Of a DNA stretch of 64,000 bases, positions 15,301 through 23,939 are shown piece by piece. The translations under genes were made by a program, and so were the position numbers. The stretch lies in NCBI GenBank assembly GCA_963739245.1, contig CAVTZP010000007.1:1-64000 (forward strand), in the 5' to 3' direction. The notes under the pieces are model-generated. The model was not told where the DNA came from. It did not search any database and worked only from the letters and a program-made list of their open reading frames with translations. This DNA comes from CAVTZP01 sp963739245 (lineage in GTDB: Bacteria > Chloroflexota > Dehalococcoidia > Dehalococcoidales > BS750m-G39). How positions within the stretch are numbered: the stretch's first letter is position 1; the number at the start of each line of letters is the position of its first letter.

Positions 15301-15383
15301 CCGACGAGGACACGAGGTTTATCGCTATGCTCCAGGGCTTCCCACTCTGATATTGCCTGACTTTTAATCTTGGCAAAAGTCAT
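12306..15383 (-). CDS. NuoF-like flavoprotein fused to GltD-type oxidoreductase
   Basis: 1025 residues in two blocks. Residues 1-130 are a thioredoxin-fold [2Fe-2S] domain; about 150-500 is the NuoF/HydB FMN-NADH core with GRGGAGF and the ESCGKCVPCR [4Fe-4S] motif. From about 545 a glutamate-synthase small-chain-like domain follows, with a CX-rich N-terminal cluster site, a GSGPAG FAD motif and a GGGNAAL NAD(P) motif. The fusion would give one protein two flavin sites for NADH/NADPH and ferredoxin. With NuoE and formate dehydrogenase it likely forms an electron-bifurcating formate dehydrogenase. Confidence 0.85.
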   Translation of the reverse strand: MTFAKIKSQAISEWEALEHSDKPRVLVGAATCGRAAGAMAVLETINQELARRKIKAIVMQVGCIGPCYAEPLVNIIKPGRPHIYYANVTPELGAQLIGDYLVKDNPHPDLALGSVGEDGVAGIPKLFDLPMLRSQPRIVLRNCGIIDPENINHYIARDGYSGLVKALGMKPEAVIEEVKKSGLRGRGGAGFSTGLKWELCRKSPGTIKYVICNADEGDPGAFMNRSLLEGDPHSVLEGLLIGGYAIGASEGYIYIRAEYPLAIERLELALRQATEYGLIGDNILGSGFSFHIKIKEGAGAFVCGEETALMASIEGRRGMPRPRPPFPAQAGLWGRPTNINNTETWGNVSAILQKGADWYASCGSEGNRGTKTFSLVGKIKRTGLIEVPLGIPLQEIIYGIGEGVLKDKRFKAVQTGGPSGGCIPASLLNLPVDYESLTKAGTIVGSGGMVVMDEDTCMVDIARYFLSFIQSESCGKCVPCRVGTKQMLDILNNITHGRGKMEDIDLLLELSQAVKVGSLCGLGQTAPNPVLTTIRYFRDEYEEHIKKHHCRAAVCEGLVTAPCSHICPANIDVPRYIRFIAQGKPAEAVAVIREKIPFPAVCGLVCFHPCEAKCRRAQLEEAIAIRMLKGYAAQHDTGLWKEKLNVATATGKRVAIVGSGPAGLTAAYYLAKLGHSVTIFEALPEAGGMMRVGIPDYRLPKDVLKAEIKEIEDIGVEIRTNTPVESLDELFEQGYNAIFLAVGAHQGIKMGVKGEDSPGVRDCVGFLRDVSLGKKVKVGGRVAVIGGGNAALDSARTALRLGAKEVTIVYRRTAAEMPASPEEVKEALAEGIHIDYLVAPSRIISRDGKVDLENIRMKLGEIDASGRRQPEPIEGSEFTTSYDTIIAAIGQRPEIPGQFNLPLGRGNTIEVNPDTLATSRDGVFAGGDVVSGPASVIEAIAAGRQVAISIDKYLGGKGEIDETLAPPEGELTPLEEAKEQWRLPMPTVPVEQRLSNFAQVELSYDDKMAIEEAKRCLRCDLEERE

Positions 15384-15413
15384 TATTACACCTCACCATA
15401 GCCACTATAGCCA

Positions 15414-15875
15414 CTATTCAGTCTCAGCCAGGACTTGCTCTACCTTGGTAGTTGTCATTCGCCCGTAGACATTCTTATTAATTACCATAACGGGGGCTAA
15501 GGCACATGAGCCAAAGCAAGCAATTGTTGCCAAACTATACTCCATGTCAGCGGAAGTCTCTCCCGGTTTAATGCCCAATCGCTTTTCCACCTCACGCAGG
15601 ATGCGTGCCCCTCCCCGAACATGGCAGGCAGTCCCCCGACATACCTTAACCCTCCTCTTGCCGGTGGGGATAAATGTAAACTGGGCGTAGAAGGTACCCA
15701 CCCCGTAGACCATGCTCTCTGGCAGCCGCAGAAACTTAGCGATTCTTTGCATTACTTCTTCAGGTAGGTAGCCAAACCTTTCTTGGGCTTCCTGGAGTAG
15801 GGGAATGAGGTCACTCTTCTCCCCTCTATATCGTGATAGGATTTCATTTAACTCTTTAGAGACATCAGCTCCCAC
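15414..15875 (-). CDS. NuoE/HndA-like [2Fe-2S] subunit
   Basis: 153 residues, the usual size for 24-kDa-type subunits. The N-terminal helical bundle (LIPLLQEAQERFGYLP) is followed by a thioredoxin-like fold with cluster ligands in CRGTACHV and CFGSCALAPV. It partners the NuoF part of the neighbouring fusion to carry electrons. The start overlaps the end of the DUF3786 gene by 11 bases, so the two are coupled. Confidence 0.9.
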   Translation of the reverse strand: MGADVSKELNEILSRYRGEKSDLIPLLQEAQERFGYLPEEVMQRIAKFLRLPESMVYGVGTFYAQFTFIPTGKRRVKVCRGTACHVRGGARILREVEKRLGIKPGETSADMEYSLATIACFGSCALAPVMVINKNVYGRMTTTKVEQVLAETE

Positions 15876-16546
15876 TGGATTTTACACTTCCTTCCTTTAA
15901 GAATTTTACCAACTTCCAGGTGATAGTCTCACAAAGCACCGTTATATCTTCGGTAAAGAGGTAATCAGGGATGGTAGCATCAAATAGTATATTGCTCCGT
16001 GGGGGAAACTCCTCATCCCCCTGCCATAAAACTATGGTTATTGGCACCCGGCTGAAGACATTAATTGTTACCGCCACGTCGCCATGGTCAGCCTTACGAC
16101 CACCCAGTCTTTCTGCCGTCTCTATCAGCCGCTGAGGCTCCCTGCCAAAATATTTTATAAGGGGCTCTATTGACCGCTTAGAGAATGTGGAGGAAGTAGT
16201 TAGCCCCCTCAGGAAGCTCCTTGAAAGCAATGAACTTATTGGCGATGGGGACGCCTTTTGCCTGGGTCAAATAGTGAAGAAGCAGAATCTTGTCCTTTAT
16301 TGGGACCTCCGTCCCACTATCCACCAGCGAAACTTGAATATCAGGGAGAGTAACTTGATACGACTGGTTCAAATACTCAACGATGATTAGCTCTTGGGAA
16401 TCTACTATCGTGTGTCTAGCACCGCTTTTATGGCACTGTTGCTCTATATCAACCTTAGCCAGCTGTTCGCCGGCGAGCTTATAGGCAAGCTTATAGCCAT
16501 ATTCATAATTCTTTTGATTGGGTAATGACAATGAGCTAACTTTCAT
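15865..16546 (-). pseudogene. DUF3786 family gene split by a frameshift
   Basis: Two overlapping frames, 16178-16546 (N-terminal 122 aa) and 15865-16230 (C-terminal part), join into one DUF3786-like protein of about 225 aa. The first ends FKELPEGANYFLH then two residues and a stop; the second resumes with FSKRSIEPLIKYFG. A single extra base near 16181-16190 explains the break. The C-terminal half retains the family's WQGDEEFPP and NILFD motifs. DUF3786 genes recur near corrinoid and Wood-Ljungdahl genes in anaerobes; function is not established. It may be a true lesion, a programmed shift or sequence error. Confidence 0.75.
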
Positions 16547-16567
16547 TCCGCCACCACACTAACTAGC

Positions 16568-17443
16568 TTAAAGCCCGGCAGCGCCCAAAATTGCCGGCAC
16601 CTTTTTCTCCCACCCAATAGCCATAATGTGCACGCCTTGGCACATATCCTTCAATTCCTTGAGTAGGTTAGCTGCAATCTCTATCCCCGTCTGGGTTTTA
16701 TCTTCAGCGGCAGCCATCTTTCCAATCAGTTCTTCAGGGACAAAAACTCCAGCCACATTCTTATTCATAAATCGAGCCATACCGACTGATTTCAGGGGTA
16801 TTATTCCAGCCAAAACGGGAACGCCAAATCCCTCTACCCTTTTCATAAACTTGGCAAAAACGTCAGGCTCATAGATAGCCTGGGTCTGAAAGAACCTAGC
16901 CCCAGCCTTAATCTTCTTCTCCATCTTTATCAGCTGGAGCTCAAAGCCAGCCCGGGTACTTGACCCGGGATTGACCACTGCCCCGGAGAAGAAATTTGTT
17001 TTCCCCTTAAGCTCATTGCCCACCATATCATAGCCTTCGTTTAATTTCTTTATCACCTCAAGGAGCTGTACCGCATCCAGGTCATAGACCGGCTTTGCCT
17101 GGGGATGGTCACCAAGCACCGGTAAATCGCCGGTGATAGCCAAGACGTTTTCAATGCCAAGGACCCAGGCACTCAACAGGTCAGACTGCAGCGCCAACCT
17201 ATTTCTATCCCGGCAGGTCAACTGGAATATCGGGTCAAGCCCTTTTTCTTTCAGCAGGTGGCAGGTTGCCAGTGAGCCCAGTCTCATCACCGAGCTTTGC
17301 TGGTCGGTAACATTGGTGCCATCTACTTTCCCTCGCAGGAGTTCAGCAACTTCCCCGATTTCAGTGACATCAGTCCCCTTGAGCGGCCCTATCTCTGCCG
17401 TGACCACAAACTTCCCTGCCTCAAAGAGAGGTTGCAAACTCAT
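16568..17443 (-). CDS. metF: 5,10-Methylenetetrahydrofolate reductase
   Basis: 291 residues of the MetF TIM barrel. It has the AEIGPLKG strand near the N-terminus, a TCRDRN motif (about 76-81), LAITGD (about 102-107) and a GARFFQTQAIY stretch (about 182-192) that line the flavin and folate site. It reduces methylene-THF to methyl-THF, the last step of the methyl branch. It directly follows acsE, which uses its product. No MetV gene is adjacent; the HdrABC operon at 32743-37514 could supply reductant, as in acetogens. Confidence 0.92.
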   Translation of the reverse strand: MSLQPLFEAGKFVVTAEIGPLKGTDVTEIGEVAELLRGKVDGTNVTDQQSSVMRLGSLATCHLLKEKGLDPIFQLTCRDRNRLALQSDLLSAWVLGIENVLAITGDLPVLGDHPQAKPVYDLDAVQLLEVIKKLNEGYDMVGNELKGKTNFFSGAVVNPGSSTRAGFELQLIKMEKKIKAGARFFQTQAIYEPDVFAKFMKRVEGFGVPVLAGIIPLKSVGMARFMNKNVAGVFVPEELIGKMAAAEDKTQTGIEIAANLLKELKDMCQGVHIMAIGWEKKVPAILGAAGL

Positions 17444-17455
17444 ATATTTCCCCCT

Positions 17456-18328
17456 TTATAGCTCAAGCCAAGAGTGAGAATAGAGAGTCTCGCCCATAAT
17501 AACCCTGACCGTTTTGACATATTTTACCTCTTCCTCAGTCAAAGAGGTAAGGTCAGGTTTTTCGCCATCCATCATCCGATGCACCAGTTTAACTAGCTCC
17601 GGTCTGTCGCCCCTGGCGATAGCTATCAACTCAGAATCAAAGGCATCAACTATTGCCGAGTAAAGCCCATACTTCATAAGCATCATCAGGCAAGTCCGAT
17701 TGAGATAAGGCCTCAGGTGCTGCGGGGTGCCGTTGGAGATGTTAGATAGCCCTATAGTGGATTTACACTCAGGGGCAATGTCTTTTAGCATGCCCACAAA
17801 CTCAAAACAGGCTTTCACCTGATTTATCTCCACAGACACTGGGGTTAGAATGGGGTCTATCCAGATATCCTCATTGGGGATACCATCCTCGCCAGTTTTA
17901 TATAGTAACTCAGCGACAAGGACTCCCCTTTCTGCGGCGTCACGGGGCATCCCCTCCACCCCCCACAGCAGTCCAATCATAGAGGCATTGTATTTCCTAA
18001 CAAATGGTAATTCCTGCTCCAGTCGCTCCGGTTGCAGGGAGATGGAGTTAATTAATGCTCTACCCTTACACACCTTCAGCCCCGCCTCCATCGCCACCGG
18101 GTTGGTGGTATCTAAGGATAACGACTTATCGGTAACCTCCTGCACTGTTTTAACCACCCATTGCATCAACTCATCCCCCGCCTTTCTGGCAGGACCAATG
18201 TTAAGGTCAATATAATCAATACTAGCCTCAGCCCTGGCTAGTTCCTGAATCGGCTGGGGGTTCCTTTCCCTCAGCGCCGGACCGATGGTCTGTGACATTA
18301 TATTCAGGTTCTCACCAATAAGAATCAT
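17456..18328 (-). CDS. acsE: Methyl-THF:corrinoid iron-sulfur protein methyltransferase
   Basis: 290 residues from the ATG at 18326-18328, chosen over an ATG 24 bases upstream because GGAG lies 8 bases before it and the family begins ILIGENLN. The pterin-binding barrel motifs DLNIGPA (about 41-47), a SLDTTNP strand and a conserved Asn-rich GLSNISNG segment are present. It moves the methyl group from methyl-THF to Co(I) of the AcsCD corrinoid protein. Its start overlaps nothing, but acsC ends 12 bases upstream. Confidence 0.93.
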   Translation of the reverse strand: MILIGENLNIMSQTIGPALRERNPQPIQELARAEASIDYIDLNIGPARKAGDELMQWVVKTVQEVTDKSLSLDTTNPVAMEAGLKVCKGRALINSISLQPERLEQELPFVRKYNASMIGLLWGVEGMPRDAAERGVLVAELLYKTGEDGIPNEDIWIDPILTPVSVEINQVKACFEFVGMLKDIAPECKSTIGLSNISNGTPQHLRPYLNRTCLMMLMKYGLYSAIVDAFDSELIAIARGDRPELVKLVHRMMDGEKPDLTSLTEEEVKYVKTVRVIMGETLYSHSWLEL

Positions 18329-18339
18329 TTCTCTTACTC

Positions 18340-19686
18340 CTATGGCTTCCATGTCTTAAGATAGGCGGGAATATTAGACCCCTCCCTGGGACCAACCAGA
18401 ATCTCCCAGTCAGGCAATTCCTCCTCCAGACCTCCGCTCTCGGCGGCAGCGTGTCCTGGAATTACCAGCTTATGATGCTTGACCTTATCGGCAATGCCGC
18501 ACTTCTTAACAAAGGGGGCAATAGTATCAGCGACGAATTTCCCTGCCGCCCAGGCAGTCACCACGGAAAGCCCCTCGGTGTCTTTGACCAGAAGCCAGCT
18601 GGGGACTCGGCTTGATTCTATCTCACCAGAAACTATGAAATAGGTGAGGGAAAAGTTAGAGGTGATAAGCACTGGGGAGTCTTCTTTAGGCTCGCCGATG
18701 GGGTAGATTCCCTCGGTGGTTGCCAGCGGTCGCTGGGGGTCAGTATAGATATTAAGCCTTTCCACCAGCAATGGGAAAAGGCTCTCTCCTTGAAAATCGG
18801 AGAGAACGATAATGCCGCCATACTTAGCCACAAAAATAGAGGCGATCACCGCCTCCTTCATCGGGTCATTGGTCATCTCACAGGGAAAAACGATGGTGGG
18901 GAAGCCCAAGGGGCGGAACTTCTTGGTCAGGGCAGCGCTCCTGATGATTATCTGGTCATTAAATGCTTGGCGCAGGGTTCGAGAACCCGAATCCATAACA
19001 ATGTCCTTTACTCCGGCGCTAGTTAGTTTAGTTGTCAGCTCAGCCAGCTTCTCCACGTTTGGGGCTTTCACCGCTACGGGGCAGGAGCTTCCCTTTGCCA
19101 AATCCGCTACCTTATCCAGATTCTCCTCGGTAGCCGCATAGAGTAATGGCTTGCGGTCAGCGCAAGCGGCTAGTCCCGCCGCCAGAACATCAGGGTTGGT
19201 GCTCATCAGGATAATGCCACCATTGGTATTCTGCTTTACTTTACTGGCCACAGCAGCAAACCTTGCGCCGTCGCCTGAGTCGCCTCTCACTGCGACCAAA
19301 TTACCGCGGAGGATAAGCCCTATCCTCTCATATTGAAGTTTATTGAACTTCTCCAGCCTACTGTCAATCTCAGCATCAGGCATGCTGTCACTGATAAGGA
19401 GAGCGAAACCGGGAGGGTTGTCAAATCTTTTCTCATGGCGGAACATGACCGTCTCGCCACCAACCTTCAATGCCCTATCACCAACGCCAATAGTAACCGG
19501 CAGGATGGGAGGGGCAGCTGCCTCGCTCAGCTTGGCTTTCGTCTCTTCAGAGACATAGGGACAAGCAGAAAGCTCAGCCTTACCTGCAGCTAATTTCATA
19601 GCAAAGGCAAGACAGGTAGGGTCCCCACACTCCTTACAGTTTGTCTTGGGCAATAGCTTAAATATCTCAATCCCGGTAAGCGCCAT
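18340..19686 (-). CDS. acsC: Corrinoid iron-sulfur protein, large subunit
   Basis: 448 residues. The N-terminal [4Fe-4S] motif is C17-x2-C20-x4-C25-x16-C42, typical of the gamma subunit; a TIM-barrel middle and a C-terminal cobalamin-binding domain follow. With AcsD it forms the methyl carrier between AcsE and acetyl-CoA synthase. The length is that of the bacterial family. It sits between acsB and acsE. Confidence 0.95.
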   Translation of the reverse strand: MALTGIEIFKLLPKTNCKECGDPTCLAFAMKLAAGKAELSACPYVSEETKAKLSEAAAPPILPVTIGVGDRALKVGGETVMFRHEKRFDNPPGFALLISDSMPDAEIDSRLEKFNKLQYERIGLILRGNLVAVRGDSGDGARFAAVASKVKQNTNGGIILMSTNPDVLAAGLAACADRKPLLYAATEENLDKVADLAKGSSCPVAVKAPNVEKLAELTTKLTSAGVKDIVMDSGSRTLRQAFNDQIIIRSAALTKKFRPLGFPTIVFPCEMTNDPMKEAVIASIFVAKYGGIIVLSDFQGESLFPLLVERLNIYTDPQRPLATTEGIYPIGEPKEDSPVLITSNFSLTYFIVSGEIESSRVPSWLLVKDTEGLSVVTAWAAGKFVADTIAPFVKKCGIADKVKHHKLVIPGHAAAESGGLEEELPDWEILVGPREGSNIPAYLKTWKP

Positions 19687-19713
19687 ATTTCGTAAGCTCC
19701 TTTCCCCGCCTAT

Positions 19714-21921
19714 CTAGCCCAGTATTGGCTCCATAGTAAGAGCCGGGTGTCCTTTCTCCTGGAGGAAGGGCAGAATCTCCTCCTCGGTTACGCCAATTGT
19801 CTCATCAGCGATCATATCCGGCAGGTTAGGGATGCCAACCTCCTCAGCCCTCGCCTTAAGCCGGTCGGCAATCTCCTCCTTTAGCATCTTGGGCATCCAG
19901 ACCAGCCTTTTTATGCCACCATCGGCTAAGACGAATTTCCTCTGGCAGATATTATACTTGCTGTGCCCAACAAAGCCGGGGGTGCTTAAGCCACCGCCGA
20001 TAGTCCCCGCCAAGGTAGTGAACTTCATTCCGCAAGGGGTATCTCCGGTATACTCCCGATTCACCGTCATTATCCCATTACACAGGGGAAGGACAGCAGC
20101 AATGCATTCACAGCAGCCGCAGGTGGTCATAGGGTCAAAGACGATGCTGTAGAAGTTATAATGGTCTATCTTGCCGCGGGAAGCCTTAAAGATAAACTCG
20201 TTTACCCCCTTCCACTGCCCAAGCTTGGTGTCTAGGATCTCCCCCTTGAGCACCGGTTGATTGGGTCCGGTGGGGTTAATCTCAAAAGAAGCCTTGCAGT
20301 CCATCCAGTTATAGGAGCCGCAAAGACCGGTTCTCTCCGGGCTGATACAGCAAACATGACCCGGGGCAAAGGACTGACACAGGGTGCATGAATAATAGGT
20401 CTCAACACCCTCGTCGGTCATGCCTTCAATTCGGGCATCTCTAACCTTATATACCGCTCTCGCCTTTTCTATTATCTCCTTTACCTTGTTTTCCTCGGTG
20501 TAGAGTTTTACCTGTATTTTGTCAAATATCCGACCGAAATCTTGGTGTAGCTTGGCATGAAGGATATCACCGATGTGGTGCAGCCTAAAGCCCTTCTCCA
20601 CCGCCTGTTTCGACACTCGCAGCCAGGCAATATCCCTCTGCCCGATGTGCATTAGCCCCTGAGCATAGTTTATTAGGTGATGAATTTGTCTCTCCAGGAT
20701 AGGTTCAAAGTCCTCCTGCATCTGCCTCCCGGCAACCTCAACCGCTATCGCCAGGGGCAACCTGGAACCAGCCGGGATATCAGTTAACTCAGGGCCAATC
20801 ACCTCAACCTTCCCATCCTCAACCTCCTCCATCCGTTTGGTGGTGACCCATTCCACCATTGCTGTTCTGCCGCCGCCACACTCCAGATAGATATCCTCCC
20901 CCCGTACCCGTTCACCCTCAAAGGCAGGACCATAGGCTACTGGAACCGGCACCTCAGCTACAGCAACCTTCAGCCCCCTTACCTCTATCGCCTTGGCGAC
21001 TATCCTGTCGTGGGGGACATTAGAGACAACGTGCTCATAGGTGCAGATACCGGTAGGCAAAACCTCAGGTATCGGGGTATCGGCAATGGTGGGGAATCCC
21101 CAATTGACTGCCCCAGCGGCATTAGCATACCACTCATCGGTAACATAGCCCAGGGGCAAAACGAAGGCAAAAACGCGGTCTTTATTATAGATAAGGATCT
21201 TCCGGTAATTACCGGGCTCAATGCCACCGAAGGACATAGCGGCTCTGGTGGCAAAGCCCATAGCGAAGGCGGCAGCAGTAATATCAGGACCAAAAGAGAC
21301 CAAGCGGGTCGGCCAGCCAATCTGTACCCCCGCCTCCACCAGCTGCTCGGCGAACTTCTTCCCGTTATACTCGGCACACATAAAGACATACTGGTTGACC
21401 TTTTGAAGCTCACGGGCGATGTTCACTGCCGTCTCATTGGTCGGGGCAGCACCAACAATGGCGGCAAAACCGGGGGCGGTGCCATCAACAAATTCGATTC
21501 CCCTCTTTCTCAGGATAACATCATCGGCCGCGCCCAGCCAGATATTACTATCAGTAGGCTCTTCCTGCTTGGTGTAAAAGTCAGGTTGTTCCAGGTACCT
21601 TATGGCTTCTATTATCTCCTCGGCGAAGAAGGTTGCCATACCGGCGTCAAGGGCTGGTGCCAGATAAGGTAGAGGGCATACTTCCCTTACCGGGGGCGGG
21701 AGGAGAAAACGGCACCTTTTCAATACCTGCTCCATATCACCCAGCTTCTCTACCTTGAGTCCCAGGATTCCATAAATCACCGGCAGATAATAGGCAGTAT
21801 TGGGGAAACCCACTGGTTCATTGGCTCCCCATTTATCCATCGCTTCCTGCCACTTCTTTTCCGCCTGCTCAACAATCTTGTGAGCCCCCCTAATTGCTGC
21901 TGAGGCAATAATCTTAGACAT
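19714..21921 (-). CDS. acsB: CO-methylating acetyl-CoA synthase
   Basis: 735 residues, the bacterial type with the N-terminal CODH-docking domain that archaeal CdhC lacks. A-cluster ligands are visible in YYSCTLCQSFAPGHVCC (about 509-525), GLCGSYNWMDC and TTCGCCECI (about 596-604). It condenses the methyl group, CO and CoA into acetyl-CoA. Position between acsA and acsC is standard. Confidence 0.96.
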   Translation of the reverse strand: MSKIIASAAIRGAHKIVEQAEKKWQEAMDKWGANEPVGFPNTAYYLPVIYGILGLKVEKLGDMEQVLKRCRFLLPPPVREVCPLPYLAPALDAGMATFFAEEIIEAIRYLEQPDFYTKQEEPTDSNIWLGAADDVILRKRGIEFVDGTAPGFAAIVGAAPTNETAVNIARELQKVNQYVFMCAEYNGKKFAEQLVEAGVQIGWPTRLVSFGPDITAAAFAMGFATRAAMSFGGIEPGNYRKILIYNKDRVFAFVLPLGYVTDEWYANAAGAVNWGFPTIADTPIPEVLPTGICTYEHVVSNVPHDRIVAKAIEVRGLKVAVAEVPVPVAYGPAFEGERVRGEDIYLECGGGRTAMVEWVTTKRMEEVEDGKVEVIGPELTDIPAGSRLPLAIAVEVAGRQMQEDFEPILERQIHHLINYAQGLMHIGQRDIAWLRVSKQAVEKGFRLHHIGDILHAKLHQDFGRIFDKIQVKLYTEENKVKEIIEKARAVYKVRDARIEGMTDEGVETYYSCTLCQSFAPGHVCCISPERTGLCGSYNWMDCKASFEINPTGPNQPVLKGEILDTKLGQWKGVNEFIFKASRGKIDHYNFYSIVFDPMTTCGCCECIAAVLPLCNGIMTVNREYTGDTPCGMKFTTLAGTIGGGLSTPGFVGHSKYNICQRKFVLADGGIKRLVWMPKMLKEEIADRLKARAEEVGIPNLPDMIADETIGVTEEEILPFLQEKGHPALTMEPILG

Positions 21922-21949
21922 CTTAGCCTCACTCCCTTCTTATAGATGC

Positions 21950-23914
21950 TTAGACAGCTTCAAGCTCCCGTCTCATCGCCATATCATAGAGTATCCGCTC
22001 TCTAGCCTTATCAATGCCCAGAGCCTTGCGCTTGCGGTCAATATGCTCAATCATACGGTGGGCAGCCTTAATCGGGTCAGGCTCAAAAGCCCACATCCCA
22101 CCGTACATGTCTTCAAAGTCCTTAAACAGGTAGTTCGTTACCTCCTCGCTGCCTAAGGTTGGCCAGGTAACACCAAAAACAGTGAATACCCCTGAGGTAA
22201 CGAAGTACTGACCGATAGATATTGCCTTCTCGCTCATCCACTCCGGGGCAGCCCCGGCTACCGGCAGGTCGCTGATGTCATCGCCCAGTCCACCATCTTT
22301 AACCATGGCAGTAGCTGCCATCAGGATACGACTGTTATCAACACAAGAACCGACATGCAGCACTGGAGGGATACCAACTGCTTCGCAGACTGAAGCCAGT
22401 CCCTCACCAGCATATTTGGCTGCCTCGGGGGTCATCAGCCCTGCCTTAGCCGCTGCCATAGCGCTACAGCCAGTCTGAATCACCAGGACATCGTTCTTTA
22501 TCAGCTCCTTAATCATTGCCAGGTGGATGGCATCATGGGTAACCCGGGGGTTATTGCAGCCAACAACGCCAGCCACCCCCCTTATCCTGCCGTTGATGAT
22601 GTTATCATTTAATGGCCGGTAGGAGGCTCTAAACAGACCGCCCAGCAGGTAGTTGATGGTTTCATGGCTGAATCCAGCCACCAGGTCACTCTGTTCCTTG
22701 GGGATGTCAACATTTTCACCACGGTTAGGGAAATTATCAATGGCAGTCCTGACTATAGCCCGGGCTGATTCTATAGCGTTGTGCTCATCAAACTCAATGT
22801 GCATAGCACCAGGGATTTTAGCCTTGGGTGAAGTAGTGATAATCTTGGTATGGTAGCACTGTGCGATATCAGGCAGGGACTGCATAATACACTGCACATC
22901 CACTACCATCGCCTCCACCGCCCCGGTAACCAGAGCCAGCTCCTGCTGCAGGAAATTCCCGGCTAGTGGTATCCCGTGCCGCATCAGTATCTCGTTCGCC
23001 GTGCAGCATATCCCAGCAAGGTTTATGCCGCTTGCCCCCTTGGACTTGGCCAGCTCTATCATCTCCGGCTCCCGGCACACCGCGACAATCATCTCGGAAA
23101 GTAGTGGCTCGTGACCGTGAATAATGATATTCACCTCGTCTTTCTTGAGCACACCAAGGTTTACCTTGCCCAGGACTGGTGACGGGGTGCCAAACAGGAT
23201 GTCCTGAAGTTCGGTGGCAATCATACTGCCGCCCCAGCCATCAGCTAGAGCCGCCCTAGTCCCCTGCTTGAGCAGGTTGTGATAATCCTGGTCAACCCCC
23301 ATATGGGTCCGGTGCATTATCTCGACGACTTCTCTGTCTATGCCCCGGGGGGCAACCCCTAACTTACGCCATAACTCCTGGCGCTTCAGTGGTGCCCGCC
23401 TCAGGAACAGGAGTTCTCCCTCCTGCTTACCAAACTCGTTCAGGGCTATATTCCCAATGTCAATGGCTATCTCCTGGTTACTGCGGTCTCCGATTTCCAC
23501 TCCCCAGTCCAGGGCTATTTGCAGCAATTTCTGTTCGTCCTTTATCGCATATCCTGGAGCCTCTCCCTTGGCTACGGCAAGGAAGAGCTCAGCTACTAGC
23601 CGACCATGGTCAGAATGGGCAGCTGCCCCGCCGGCTATCATCCGGATGAAATTACGAGCCGCAATCGTCTCAGAAGTAGCCCCACAGACGCCCCTTCTCT
23701 TCCGCTTTTCCTCGGGTGTTTCCTTCCTCCCCTTGGGTAAGGGCACCCGGCATGGTCCCATACCACAGTTCTTACAGCAACTACCGTCCAAGCCTATGGG
23801 ACAGGGCTTAATCGCCTCCGCCCGGTCAAAGGCGGTATTAACCTCATCCCTGGCTGCTTTCTCAATCATCCTAGCGCTGGCGCTATCAATGCTCTTGGTC
23901 TCTTCTTCTGCCAT
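21950..23914 (-). CDS. acsA: Carbon monoxide dehydrogenase catalytic subunit
   Basis: 654 residues of the Ni-type CooS/AcsA family. The N-terminal region has the Cys set for clusters B and D (CPIGLDGSCCKNCGMGPCR, about 38-56). The C-cluster region includes VVGCNNPR, QTGCSAM and HVGSCVDN. It interconverts CO2 and CO, passing CO by tunnel to AcsB. CooC-type ATPases for nickel insertion lie in the same operon. Confidence 0.96.
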   Translation of the reverse strand: MAEEETKSIDSASARMIEKAARDEVNTAFDRAEAIKPCPIGLDGSCCKNCGMGPCRVPLPKGRKETPEEKRKRRGVCGATSETIAARNFIRMIAGGAAAHSDHGRLVAELFLAVAKGEAPGYAIKDEQKLLQIALDWGVEIGDRSNQEIAIDIGNIALNEFGKQEGELLFLRRAPLKRQELWRKLGVAPRGIDREVVEIMHRTHMGVDQDYHNLLKQGTRAALADGWGGSMIATELQDILFGTPSPVLGKVNLGVLKKDEVNIIIHGHEPLLSEMIVAVCREPEMIELAKSKGASGINLAGICCTANEILMRHGIPLAGNFLQQELALVTGAVEAMVVDVQCIMQSLPDIAQCYHTKIITTSPKAKIPGAMHIEFDEHNAIESARAIVRTAIDNFPNRGENVDIPKEQSDLVAGFSHETINYLLGGLFRASYRPLNDNIINGRIRGVAGVVGCNNPRVTHDAIHLAMIKELIKNDVLVIQTGCSAMAAAKAGLMTPEAAKYAGEGLASVCEAVGIPPVLHVGSCVDNSRILMAATAMVKDGGLGDDISDLPVAGAAPEWMSEKAISIGQYFVTSGVFTVFGVTWPTLGSEEVTNYLFKDFEDMYGGMWAFEPDPIKAAHRMIEHIDRKRKALGIDKARERILYDMAMRRELEAV

Positions 23915-23939
23915 CGGCTTATCCCCTTTCGAACCTTTT

